Position numbers and translations under genes: made by a program. Positions 1 to 8,005 of a DNA stretch of 36,671 nt are shown here, piece after piece. Positions within the stretch are counted from its first letter, which is position 1. Each line of letters begins with the position of its first letter. Below the pieces are notes generated by a model that was given only the letters and a program-made list of their open reading frames with translations, was not told the DNA's origin and ran no database searches. Source of the DNA: Bacillota bacterium (GTDB lineage: Bacteria; Bacillota; Clostridia; Christensenellales; Aristaeellaceae); contig JAEZIN010000010.1 in the NCBI GenBank assembly GCA_023436585.1, positions 1-36,671 of the forward strand. Reading direction: 5' to 3'.

Positions 1-127
1 TCCGGCTTGTTCAATAGTCGCATTGCTGCGCTGCCGCTTGCACTGCTTCTTTTCGCAAGTCTCCTCCGCCTAGCCCAATGCCGCCACTGGCGGCGGCTAG
101 GCTACGGAGCCTTTGGAAACCTTCGGA
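1..127. repeat. Structured intergenic repeat, copy A (cut by the window edge)
   Basis: This stretch matches 3958-4084 without gaps at about 100 of 127 positions by hand count. It contains a two-part hairpin: CCTAGCC (69-75) pairs with GGCTAGG (95-101), and inside it GCCGCC (80-85) pairs with GGCGGC (89-94) around the loop ACT. The end, GGAGCCTTTGGAAACCTTCGG, is almost invariant with copy B. The head seen in copies B and C would lie left of position 1. It sits about 80 bases downstream of the mfd stop codon. Confidence 0.8.
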
Positions 128-207
128 CGCCATGTTCATGAATATTTATACTTGCGATTGGCACGGCAGCCTCCGGCCTTCCATAAAGAAACGGGAATAT
201 GCAATCC

Positions 208-3200
208 CTAAGCCTGAATCATCGCTGTGACCTTTTCCAGCAGTTTCACCGCTAGGGGAAGCATCTCCTCCACGGTAAGCTTGGGATCCTTCAAAAGCAG
301 CGCCGGGGTCTTGGAGGCAGAAAGGATGAGCCGCTTGTCCGTTTGGGCCAGGGCCTCGATCAGCTTCAAAGGATCGGGCACATGCTTCTCTTCCAGTTTC
401 AGGGTCAATGTAAAACCCTTGTGGGATACGTGGATGACGCCCAGCTTGCGGCACAGTGATTTTAAATGCGCAATGTCCAGCAGACTCACCACGGCCTCAG
501 GCGCTTCGCCGAAGCGGTCCAGAAGCTCTTCCTCGATATCCTCCCGGCCGGCACGGTCCTCCAGCATCGAAATACGCTTGTAGATTTCCATCCGCTGGCG
601 CTCGTCGGGCACATAATCCGCCGGCAGGAACGCGTTCACCTTCAGCTCGATGCGCGTCTCCATGTCAGCAAGCGATGCCTGGTCGCCACGAACTTCCCGG
701 ATGGTCTCCTCGATGAGCTTGCAGTACATATCATAGCCTACGGTGCTTAGGTGCCCGTGCTGCTCGGGGCCTAGGATATTACCCGAGCCGCGTATCTCCA
801 GGTCGCGCATGGCGATGCGGAAGCCGGCGCCGAATTCGGTAAACTCCCGGATGGCTGCCAGGCGCTTTTGCGCCGTTTCGCTCACCATGCGGTCCGGGCG
901 CACGGTGAAGTAGGCATAGGCCTGCCGGTTGCTTCGGCCTACCCGGCCGCGAAGCTGATAAAGCTGCGACAGGCCGAACCGGTCGGCATCGAACACGATC
1001 AATGTATTGGCTGTGGGGATATCCAGGCCGCTCTCGATGATGGTGGTGCAAAGCAGCACATCATACGTGCCGTCGTAAAAGTCCATCATCACATCTTCCA
1101 GGGCGTTTTCCTTCATCTGTCCGTGGGCGATGGCCACCCGCGCCTCCGGCACGAGCTGCTTCAATCTCGCGTAGAACTGCTCGATGGAGCGGACGCGGTT
1201 GTACAAAAAGTACACCTGCCCGCCGCGGGCCAGCTCCCGCAAGATAGCGTCCCGGATGAGCCCGTCGGCATACTCCAGCACATGGGTCTGCACCGGGAAA
1301 CGCTCCTCCGGCGGCGTCTCCAAAAGACTCATGTCCCGGATGCCTACCATGGACATGTGCAGCGTCCTTGGGATGGGCGTTGCGGAAAGCGTCAATACAT
1401 CCACGGTGGTTTTGATGTTCTTGATGATTTCCTTGTGGCCCACGCCGAAGCGCTGTTCCTCATCCACGATCAACAGCCCCAGGTCGCGGAAGACCACATC
1501 CTTGTTCAAAAGCCGGTGGGTGCCTACGACAATATCGACCTTCCCTTCCTTCAGGTTGGCCAGTATCTCCTTCTGCTCCTTGGGAGCACGGAAGCGGCTC
1601 ATCACATCACAGTTGACGGGAAAGCCGGCAAACCGCTTGAGGATGGTGTTGTAATGCTGCTGGGCCAGGATGGTGGTGGGGGCTAAGAATGCCACCTGCT
1701 TGTTATCCATGACAGCCTTGAAGGCGGCCCGCAAAGCTACCTCCGTTTTGCCGTAACCCACGTCGCCGCAAAGCAGCCTGTCCATGTTGATGGGCGATTC
1801 CATGTCCCGCATGATGTCCTGTATGCTTTGCTGCTGGTCCGGCGTCAGCTCGTAGGGGAAGTTATCCTCAAACTGGCGCTGCCAGATGGTATCCTTGGCG
1901 AAGGGGTAACCCTTTTGCGCCTGGCGCTTGCCGTATAGCGCCAGCAGATCGAAGGCCATGGCCTTGATACCGGCTTTGACCTTTGCCTTCTGCCGCTGCC
2001 ATTCGCCGCCGCCCAGCTTGTTCAGCTTCGGCGGCTGCCCCTGGGAGCCGATGAACCTTTGCACCCTGTCCAATTGGTCGGTGGGCACGTACAGCTTGTC
2101 GTTGCCTTGGTACTGGATGTACAGATAATCCCTGTAGGTGCCTTCGCTCTGAATCCGTATGGTGCCCTGATAGATGCCCACGCCATGGGTTTCATGCACC
2201 ACATAGTCACCCGCGTTCAGGTCTGTGAAAGCGGCGATGCGCTCGCCGGTGTTGCGCCTGGTGCGCGCCTTGCGGTAGCCGGCGCCGAAGATATCGCTGT
2301 CGGAGATGACGGCCAGCTTCGCCTCCGGCCAAACAAAGCCCTTCGATAAAGTCAGCGGCAGGAGCAGCACTTCGCCGATGATAAGGTTGTTGTCCAGCGT
2401 TTCGGTAAACAAGCAGGGTACATCCATCTCCGCCAACGTCTTTTCCAGGCGCTTGCCGCGGGCCGTACCGCCTGTTAGCAGCGCGGTGCAATAGCCCTCC
2501 GCTTTCCATTTCAGGCAATCGTCGGCCAGGTCGCGGTGGTTGCTTTGATAGGTATGGGCATTCACACCTTCCATTTCCACCAGGAGGCTTGGTGAAAGTG
2601 AACCCATGCCCCGTAGGAAGTCCGACATGGTGACGGTTGTGCGGCCCTTCAAATGGGTCAATACATCGCCGTACTCAAACAAAAGCTCCGCCTGGCCGGG
2701 CACGGCTTCGCCGCGCTCCAGGGCAGTTTTGAAATCCTCCTGAAAGCTTAGCGTCCGGCCTTTGATACGGTCCTGAAACTGGTCCGGCTGGTCAATGAGA
2801 AGGATGGCATCCGGCAGCCAGGCCATCAGCGATACTGTTTCGGGGCACAGCACATGGACCCAGTTTTGCATCCTGCGGAAGGGGTAGCCGCTCTCCAGGC
2901 GGTCGGCATCGTCATGGCTCTGGGCAGTCAGCCTCTCCAGCGCTGAGCCTGGCTGGGCAGGCTCCGGCTTTGCGGCCGGCGCATGCTCCTCAAAAAAGGA
3001 GGGCAGGTCATCCTCATCATCCTCCGGCAGCGGGGGCAGTTCCTTATACAGCCTGGGTGCTTCTTCTTTTACATCAGCGCGCCGAGAAAGGCACGCGCGC
3101 ATCCTGGCTGCCGCCTTTTGGAAGTCGATACCATCCACCAGTATCTCGGCGGCGGGCGGAAGCACGGCTTCCTTCAGCTTGAGCATGCTGCGTTGGGTGA

Positions 3201-3822
3201 TGCAGTCGAACGTGCGGACGGAGTCTACCTCATCATCAAAAAATTCCATGCGAAGCGCGTTGGGCTCGCTGGGCGGATAGACATCCACAATGGCGCCGCG
3301 CAAGGCGCATTGTCCCTTGCCTTCCACCATATTGACCCGCTCGTAGCCGTTTTTCACGAGCTTTTCAATCAGCTTCTGGGGATCGAAGCGGTCGCCAGGC
3401 ACTAAGCGTATGGTGGCGTCCCGGAATACTTTGGGGGCGATATGCCGGTTCATCAGCGCTTCGGCAGGGGCGCAAAGTACGGCCACCTCCCCCTGCAAAA
3501 CGCGATGAAGTGTTTCCAGCCTTCGCCAGGCGCTTTCATGGCTGGATGCGCCGCGGCCAAACTCCAGCTCCTGGGCGGGTAGCGCGGCGCAGCGCCCATC
3601 CAGCAACTGGGAAACATCCTCCGCCGCACGGTTGGAGGCCAGTTCGTTATTCAAAACCAGCAGTACCTGCCGGCCGGTAGCGAAATGGAGGGCGGAGGCG
3701 ATATATGCCCGCTGCCCTTCTGACAGGCCATACACGGATATGACCTGCTCCTTTTTTACGCCATCCAGCAGCTTTTGAAAAGAACCGCTCCCCTTGAGCA
3801 CAGAAAACAATGCCTGCCGCAT
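208..3822 (-). CDS. mfd: Transcription-repair coupling factor Mfd
   Basis: Mfd is an ATP-driven DNA translocase that pushes stalled RNA polymerase off damaged DNA and recruits UvrA, starting transcription-coupled nucleotide excision repair. The 1204-residue length fits the family. In order one sees the UvrB-like N-terminal region (about 1-230), an acidic low-complexity linker (about 266-296), the RNA polymerase interaction region with GDYVVHETHGVGIYQG (about 538-553), the helicase Walker A motif GDVGYGKT (686-693), the DEEQRFG box (787-793) and the RecG-like translocation region with QLRGRVGRSNRQAYAY. The ATG at 3822 gives the normal N-terminus, though its ribosome binding site is weak. It is the last gene of the purR-glmU-pth-mfd row but is separated from pth by 350 bases holding a repeat, so it may have its own promoter. 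Confidence 0.97.
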   Translation of the reverse strand: MRQALFSVLKGSGSFQKLLDGVKKEQVISVYGLSEGQRAYIASALHFATGRQVLLVLNNELASNRAAEDVSQLLDGRCAALPAQELEFGRGASSHESAWRRLETLHRVLQGEVAVLCAPAEALMNRHIAPKVFRDATIRLVPGDRFDPQKLIEKLVKNGYERVNMVEGKGQCALRGAIVDVYPPSEPNALRMEFFDDEVDSVRTFDCITQRSMLKLKEAVLPPAAEILVDGIDFQKAAARMRACLSRRADVKEEAPRLYKELPPLPEDDEDDLPSFFEEHAPAAKPEPAQPGSALERLTAQSHDDADRLESGYPFRRMQNWVHVLCPETVSLMAWLPDAILLIDQPDQFQDRIKGRTLSFQEDFKTALERGEAVPGQAELLFEYGDVLTHLKGRTTVTMSDFLRGMGSLSPSLLVEMEGVNAHTYQSNHRDLADDCLKWKAEGYCTALLTGGTARGKRLEKTLAEMDVPCLFTETLDNNLIIGEVLLLPLTLSKGFVWPEAKLAVISDSDIFGAGYRKARTRRNTGERIAAFTDLNAGDYVVHETHGVGIYQGTIRIQSEGTYRDYLYIQYQGNDKLYVPTDQLDRVQRFIGSQGQPPKLNKLGGGEWQRQKAKVKAGIKAMAFDLLALYGKRQAQKGYPFAKDTIWQRQFEDNFPYELTPDQQQSIQDIMRDMESPINMDRLLCGDVGYGKTEVALRAAFKAVMDNKQVAFLAPTTILAQQHYNTILKRFAGFPVNCDVMSRFRAPKEQKEILANLKEGKVDIVVGTHRLLNKDVVFRDLGLLIVDEEQRFGVGHKEIIKNIKTTVDVLTLSATPIPRTLHMSMVGIRDMSLLETPPEERFPVQTHVLEYADGLIRDAILRELARGGQVYFLYNRVRSIEQFYARLKQLVPEARVAIAHGQMKENALEDVMMDFYDGTYDVLLCTTIIESGLDIPTANTLIVFDADRFGLSQLYQLRGRVGRSNRQAYAYFTVRPDRMVSETAQKRLAAIREFTEFGAGFRIAMRDLEIRGSGNILGPEQHGHLSTVGYDMYCKLIEETIREVRGDQASLADMETRIELKVNAFLPADYVPDERQRMEIYKRISMLEDRAGREDIEEELLDRFGEAPEAVVSLLDIAHLKSLCRKLGVIHVSHKGFTLTLKLEEKHVPDPLKLIEALAQTDKRLILSASKTPALLLKDPKLTVEEMLPLAVKLLEKVTAMIQA

Positions 3823-3851
3823 TTCAATTACTGCCTCTCGTACTTACTTTG

Positions 3852-3872
3852 AAAAATGATATTATCATTTTT
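3852..3872. promoter_or_regulatory. AT-rich inverted repeat upstream of mfd
   Basis: AAAAATGATA (3852-3861) and TATCATTTTT (3863-3872) are exact reverse complements around one central base. The site lies 30 to 50 bases upstream of the mfd ATG, where a promoter or operator would be expected. On the minus strand it contains the -10-like GATAAT, but no convincing -35 box was found. Its role is inferred only from position and symmetry. Confidence 0.4.
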
Positions 3873-3914
3873 TCGATTCCGACTTTTCGCCTATGCGTAA
3901 ATTATGGATGAGAA

Positions 3915-4084
3915 GGGATTCGCATCTGCGGATGCGACCAAAGGGCTTTCCGATCGGTCCAGCCTGCTCAATAGTCGCATTACCTCGCTGCCGCTCGTAC
4001 TGCTCCTTTTCGCTGGCCTCCTTCGCCCCTCCTATTTCCGCCACAGGCGGAGTCGGGGCTTCGGAGCCTTTGGAAACCTTCGGG
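3915..4084. repeat. Structured intergenic repeat, copy B (full length)
   Basis: This is the longest copy in the window. The head begins GGGATT and has a perfect hairpin, CGCATC (3921-3926), TGCG loop, GATGCG (3931-3936). The body has a second hairpin, TCCGCC (4037-4042), ACA loop, GGCGGA (4046-4051), enclosed by CCCC (4026-4029) and GGGG (4055-4058). It ends with the shared GGAGCCTTTGGAAACCTTCGG. It sits about 90 bases downstream of pth, in the same orientation as copies A and C relative to the upstream gene. Confidence 0.85.
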
Positions 4085-4172
4085 AACTATCTCTTTAAAT
4101 AATGTTGCCATCATACTGCATGCGTGACACCCCTCATCCACGAGAGCTTGTTTTTACGCCATGCATTCAGCG

Positions 4173-4739
4173 CTACTTCCCGTTAAACTTGCGCATGGCG
4201 GCCTCGACGCCTTCCTTCACAAAGCACAATGCCGCGTCGGCTGCCAGCAGGTAGGCGTCAAAGGCTAATTGCCGTTCTTCCTTGGAGGCATAGTGGGAGG
4301 TCACCCAGTCCGCCAGCTCCCAGCCTTCCGGCCTGTCGCCAATGCCTACCCGGATGCGGGGAAAGGCCTCACTCCCGATTTCACCCACGATGGAGCGCAT
4401 GCCGTTGTGGGTACCTGGGCCGCCGGAGGGCCGGACGCGCAGCTTGCCTGGGGGTAGGTCCACATCATCATAGATCACCAGCAGGTTTTCCGGCGGTACC
4501 TTGTACCAATGCATCAGCGCTTGCACGCTTAAGCCGCTGAGATTCATGTATGTCTGAGGCCTGCACAGCACGACGCGCTGGCCCTCATACGTTCCCTCGC
4601 CCACCAGGGCCTGGCATTTCCCCTTACTAATAGACAGGTTCAGCTTCTGGCTGATGACCTCCACCACATCAAAGCCCACGTTGTGGCGGGTATGCTCATA
4701 CTTTGCGCCGGGATTCCCTAACCCCACAATCAGGAACAT
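4173..4739 (-). CDS. pth: Peptidyl-tRNA hydrolase
   Basis: Pth cleaves peptidyl-tRNAs that fall off the ribosome so that the tRNA can be reused. The 188-residue protein starts MFLIVGLGNPG and carries the family residues: Asn in GLGNPG, the catalytic His in TRHNVGFD, Asn in TYMNLSG, Asp in IYDDVDLP and Asn in GGPGTHNGMRS. I chose the ATG at 4739 because GGAGG lies about nine bases upstream and the family motif follows at once. An in-frame ATG at 4790 would add 17 unrelated residues. It follows the GlmU-like gene in the usual Firmicutes order. Confidence 0.96.
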   Translation of the reverse strand: MFLIVGLGNPGAKYEHTRHNVGFDVVEVISQKLNLSISKGKCQALVGEGTYEGQRVVLCRPQTYMNLSGLSVQALMHWYKVPPENLLVIYDDVDLPPGKLRVRPSGGPGTHNGMRSIVGEIGSEAFPRIRVGIGDRPEGWELADWVTSHYASKEERQLAFDAYLLAADAALCFVKEGVEAAMRKFNGK

Positions 4740-4822
4740 AAAAACAGTCCTCCAAAAACGCCTTTTCGAGAAAACAGCATATAGCGCCATTTTCTCGATA
4801 TATGCGGTTGTCTTCCGTTGGA

Positions 4823-6079
4823 TTAAAGCTTGCCGGATTCCTTGCGCTTCTGCACCCAGCCCTCTTTGACTGTCCCCTTGGACCGGGCCACGTACAGCGC
4901 CCCTTCCGGCACATCCTCGGTGACGGTGGAGCCGGCGGCCACATAGGCCTCCTTACCCACCTTCACGGGAGAAACAAGGTTTACGTTGCAACCTACAAAG
5001 GCATCATCCTCAACGGTGGTGCGGTGCTTGTGCTTGCCGTCGTAATTGGTGAACACCACACCGCAGCCCAGGTTGATGTTTTTGCCAAGGTCGCCGTCGC
5101 CCACGTAAGTCAGGTGTGATACCTTGGTGCCGTCGCCGATGCTGCTGTTCTTGATCTCCACAAAGTCGCCGATGCGGCACTTTTCGCCGATCACGCTGTC
5201 AGGCCTCAAATAGGCAAACGGCCCTACTGTCGTCCCTGCGCCCACCTTACAATGAAGGAGAACGCTGCTTTCCACCGTAACATCATCAGCCAAAACAGCG
5301 CCGCTCAGGCGGCAGTTGGGCAGCAGCATGCAACGGGAGCCGATTTTGCTCCCCTGCTGTAGATGGCAGCCGGGATAAATGACGGTATCCGGGCCAATCA
5401 CCACATCCGCGTCGATATATGTGGATTCCGGGACCAGCAAGGTGACGCCACGGGACATGTGCCAGGCGTTGATGCGCTCCTGAAGGCAGGCAAAGGCATT
5501 GGAAAGGTCCAGCCTGGTACGGACAGAAATCAGTTCATCCCCGTCGGCGGCCACGGGCTCCACCTTTACACCCTGCTGGGAAATCTCCGACAGCGCGTCC
5601 AAAGGCGTGCATTCTCCGTCTTCCCAATCGGATAATACCTTTTGAAGCGTGCGGGCATCGAAACAGTAGGCAGTACCGCCCAGCCGAAGGCCTGGTTCCT
5701 GCTCCAGGTCCTCCCCCTGCCACTGCAGGAAAGAGGCCTTCACATTCCCCTCCACCGCCGCAAGCAAAAATTGAAGCGTCTCCGGCTGCAGGCAGGGCAT
5801 ATCGCACCTGACAACCAGCACCTTGCCCTTATCGACAGCGGATGCGGCCGCCATAAAGCTTACGGCATACTCTCTTTCGCAGGCATAGGTATCCTTCAGC
5901 GCTTGCGCATCCTGATGCTCCGGCACCAAAAGGCACGTGCCGGCCACCGTTTCCAGCGTCTTTAAAGCATGGGCGAATACGGGCTTTCCCAAAAGAGGAT
6001 GGACGGGAATGGGTTTCGTGCCTTCCGGTTCACCCTGCACGGCCTCCGGCAAGAGTAAAAGCGGCAATATGTTTGACAT
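4823..6079 (-). CDS. glmU: GlmU-like protein with an intact acetyltransferase half and a degenerate uridyltransferase half
   Basis: GlmU normally makes UDP-GlcNAc in two steps: acetylation of glucosamine-1-phosphate by the C-terminal half and uridylyl transfer by the N-terminal half. This protein has 418 residues, against about 450 for typical GlmU. The C-terminal left-handed beta-helix half (about 215-418) keeps the expected residues: Arg in FAYLRPD (292), Lys in DFVEIKN (310), catalytic His in SHLTYVGD (322), Tyr 325 and the FTNYDGKHKHR segment. The N-terminal half keeps the fold outline (LLGKPVFAHALK, VVRCDMPCL with the metal Asp) but lacks the GxGTRM nucleotide loop, which reads LLLPEAVQGEPEGTKPIP, and the QLGTGHA segment. 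Start at 6079 is supported by GAGGTGAG. UDP-GlcNAc formation may need a separate uridyltransferase. Confidence 0.85.
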   Translation of the reverse strand: MSNILPLLLLPEAVQGEPEGTKPIPVHPLLGKPVFAHALKTLETVAGTCLLVPEHQDAQALKDTYACEREYAVSFMAAASAVDKGKVLVVRCDMPCLQPETLQFLLAAVEGNVKASFLQWQGEDLEQEPGLRLGGTAYCFDARTLQKVLSDWEDGECTPLDALSEISQQGVKVEPVAADGDELISVRTRLDLSNAFACLQERINAWHMSRGVTLLVPESTYIDADVVIGPDTVIYPGCHLQQGSKIGSRCMLLPNCRLSGAVLADDVTVESSVLLHCKVGAGTTVGPFAYLRPDSVIGEKCRIGDFVEIKNSSIGDGTKVSHLTYVGDGDLGKNINLGCGVVFTNYDGKHKHRTTVEDDAFVGCNVNLVSPVKVGKEAYVAAGSTVTEDVPEGALYVARSKGTVKEGWVQKRKESGKL

Positions 6080-6128
6080 GCAAACTCACCTCATTTTTAT
6101 CCTACGCAATATGAGAAAACCTATTCAC

Positions 6129-6950
6129 TTATTCATGCAGCCAATCGGCGGGACGTACCTTTGCCGTGATTTCCTCATCCGCCATCTCCTCCAGGATCAT
6201 CAGCGAACGTTCCCCGCTGATGCGTTTCTTCTGAGGATTCGCGGTGGCCATCACAAAGGCCATGCCCACCACCGTGACATTGAACTCGTGCATCAGGTCC
6301 ACCATGCCCTTGGCCGTGCCGCCGCCCTTTAGAAAGTCATCCACGATCAGCGCTCTTTGATTTTCCTTCACGGCGCGTCGGGACAGCGACATGGTCTCGA
6401 TGCGGCCGGAGGAACCGGACACATAGTTGATGTTCACGGCGGAGCCTTCATACACCTTGCTGGACCGCCTGGCGATCACCAGCGGCACGCCAAGCGCCTC
6501 GGCCGTCATCAGCGCCACGGGGATGCCTTTTGTTTCCATGGTGAGCACAAAATCCGGCTCTTCCTCGTAATACTTGCCGGCCAGAATCATGCCCATCCGG
6601 CTCACGATGTCCGGCATGGAAAGAATATCCGAAAAATACAGAAAGCCGCCGGGCAGCACCCGCTCCTTGCAGCTAAGCAGATTGCAAAGCTCCTGAATGC
6701 TGTTTAATGCCTGCTCCCTGTCCACAATGGGGCGGTAGCGAACACCGCCGGCTGCGCCGGTAACGGTGTCCAATTCCCCCAGGCCGAACTCCTTTGCCAC
6801 CGAGCGGAGGATGTCGATGTCCTCGCTCATGGTGGATTTGGCCGCACCGAACAAATCGCAAAAATGGGAAAGCGTAAATATTTTGTTGGGTGAAGCGGAC
6901 AATATCTTCATCATGGCCGCCATCCGCTCGTTCCTTCGTATCCGATCCAT
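6129..6950 (-). CDS. purR: Purine operon repressor PurR
   Basis: Firmicutes PurR joins a winged-helix DNA-binding domain to a phosphoribosyltransferase-like domain that senses PRPP, and represses purine genes at PurBox sites. This 273-residue protein begins MDRIRRNERM and has the winged helix over about the first 75 residues (FTLSHFCDLFGAAKSTMSED). A PRTase-type domain follows with the PRPP loop ALIVDDFLKGGGTAKGM. I chose the ATG at 6950, preceded by GGGAGTG, because the longer frame to 7088 adds residues that do not fit the family and would run through the promoter. A PurBox lies upstream, suggesting autoregulation. The glmU-like gene follows 50 bases later. Confidence 0.95.
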   Translation of the reverse strand: MDRIRRNERMAAMMKILSASPNKIFTLSHFCDLFGAAKSTMSEDIDILRSVAKEFGLGELDTVTGAAGGVRYRPIVDREQALNSIQELCNLLSCKERVLPGGFLYFSDILSMPDIVSRMGMILAGKYYEEEPDFVLTMETKGIPVALMTAEALGVPLVIARRSSKVYEGSAVNINYVSGSSGRIETMSLSRRAVKENQRALIVDDFLKGGGTAKGMVDLMHEFNVTVVGMAFVMATANPQKKRISGERSLMILEEMADEEITAKVRPADWLHE

Positions 6951-6990
6951 GGGCCAACACTCCCGCACCGTGATTTCATGCACTTTCACG

Positions 6991-7019
6991 ATTATATCAC
7001 ACGAAGGCGAATATTGCCA
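6991..7019 (-). promoter_or_regulatory. Candidate promoter of purR
   Basis: On the minus strand there is a TATAAT box (6991-6996) in the extended form TGATATAAT. Seventeen bases further upstream is TGGCAA (7014-7019) as a weak -35. The spacing and the position about 40 bases before the purR ATG fit a sigma-A promoter. Confidence 0.6.
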
Positions 7020-7034
7020 GCATTTTTTCGATCG

Positions 7035-7047
7035 ATTGTTCGGGTTT
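7035..7047 (-). promoter_or_regulatory. PurBox upstream of purR
   Basis: The minus strand reads AAACCCGAACAAT, matching 12 of 13 positions of the PurBox consensus AWWWCCGAACWWT, including the central CCGAAC. It lies about 15 bases upstream of the purR -35 box. This fits PurR controlling its own operon. A clear second, inverted box at the usual distance was not found. Confidence 0.65.
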
Positions 7048-7055
7048 TTTGGCAT

Positions 7056-7085
7056 AAAAAAGGAGAAGGAAGCGACTCCTTCTCC
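7056..7085 (-). terminator. Terminator of the yqfC-era operon
   Basis: On the minus strand the stem GGAGAAGGA/TCCTTCTCC (arms 7077-7085 and 7062-7070) is followed by a run of six T (7056-7061). It starts ten bases after the era stop codon. This is a clear intrinsic terminator. Confidence 0.85.
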
Positions 7086-7094
7086 CAAGCCTAC

Positions 7095-7985
7095 TCATTC
7101 ATACCCAAGGGTCTTCAAATCGTCCATTCGGTTACGCCAATCCGGCCTCACCTTCACCCACAGTTCCAGGTTCACATGCATGCCCAGCAGCTTTTCAATA
7201 TCCATGCGGGCTTCCTGACCGATCCTTTGCAGCATCGAGCCGTGCTTGCCGATGATGATGCCCTTGTGGGCATCCCGCTCGCAGTAGATGGTGGCGTGTA
7301 TCTCCATGAAGTTGTCGTTGAGCTTGTTCATGGCCATCATTTCGACGCCAACGCCGTGGGGCACTTCCTCTTTCAAGTGCAGCAGCGCTTTCTCCCTTAT
7401 GAGCTCCCCGCAGATCAGCCGCTCCGGCTGGTCAGTCATCATATCCTCGGGAAAGTACTTCGGCCCTTCCGGCAGATAGCCCACCAGCACCTTCTTGAGC
7501 TCGCTCAATCCGTCCTCCGTTCTCGCGCTGATGGGTATGATGGCGTCATATCCGGCCTGGGAGAAGGAAGCGATCAACGCCAGCAGGTTTTCCTTGGGAA
7601 TCAGGTCAATCTTGTTGAGCGCCAGCACCTTGGGCACCTTTTTCTCATGCAGGGATGTGACAACCTCCCTGTCCTTGGGGCCAACCGCTGTGGCATCCAC
7701 CAAAACCAACAGCACATCCATGCCTTCCATGGCATCCCTGGCCGACTGAACCATGTATTCCCCCAGCTTGGTTCTTGGGGTATGGAGGCCGGGGGTATCC
7801 AGGAAAACGATCTGCCAGTCCTCCCTGGTCATTACGCCCATGATACGGTTGCGGGTGGTTTGGGGGCGGTTGGATACAATGGCCACCTTTTCCCCCACAA
7901 AGGCGTTCATCAGGGTGGACTTGCCCACATTCGGCCGGCCGACAATGGCTACAAAGCCCGAATGGAAACTTTTTTTGCTCTCCAT
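7095..7985 (-). CDS. era: GTPase Era
   Basis: Era is an essential GTPase that binds 16S rRNA near its 3' end and helps assemble the 30S subunit. The 296-residue protein has all the G motifs: GRPNVGKS (16-23), the switch region with PQTTRNRI, DTPG, and NKID. The C-terminal KH domain has IIGKHGSMLQRIG. The ATG at 7985 has GGAGA at good distance. It is the last gene of the operon, 20 bases after ybeY-cdd, and a terminator follows. The pairing with ybeY fits their shared role in rRNA maturation. Confidence 0.98.
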   Translation of the reverse strand: MESKKSFHSGFVAIVGRPNVGKSTLMNAFVGEKVAIVSNRPQTTRNRIMGVMTREDWQIVFLDTPGLHTPRTKLGEYMVQSARDAMEGMDVLLVLVDATAVGPKDREVVTSLHEKKVPKVLALNKIDLIPKENLLALIASFSQAGYDAIIPISARTEDGLSELKKVLVGYLPEGPKYFPEDMMTDQPERLICGELIREKALLHLKEEVPHGVGVEMMAMNKLNDNFMEIHATIYCERDAHKGIIIGKHGSMLQRIGQEARMDIEKLLGMHVNLELWVKVRPDWRNRMDDLKTLGYE

Positions 7986-8005
7986 TAATTGCTGTCTCCT
8001 TCTTG

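Larger units (their letters stand above)
3823..4172. other. 350-base gap between pth and mfd
   Basis: No gene is seen here. It holds an AT-rich inverted repeat next to the mfd start (3852-3872) and copy B of the structured repeat (3915-4084). Short open frames that cross the repeat have no ribosome binding site and no recognisable product. Confidence 0.7.

Noticed and set aside
128..207. Possible mfd terminator in the sequence after the stop codon
   Set aside because: Only short, weak stems and no T run were found.
868..1686. Long open frames on the plus strand opposite mfd, and similar ones opposite phoH and pgpH
   Set aside because: They are antisense shadows of well-supported genes with no ribosome binding sites or recognisable domains.
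3893..4102. Small open frames across copy B of the repeat
   Set aside because: They have no ribosome binding site, overlap each other in different frames and follow the repeat structure, so they are not likely genes.
4823..6079. A frameshift as the reason for the missing GlmU nucleotide loop
   Set aside because: The frame starts with a good ribosome binding site directly before the altered N-terminus, and other frames upstream do not encode the missing motif.
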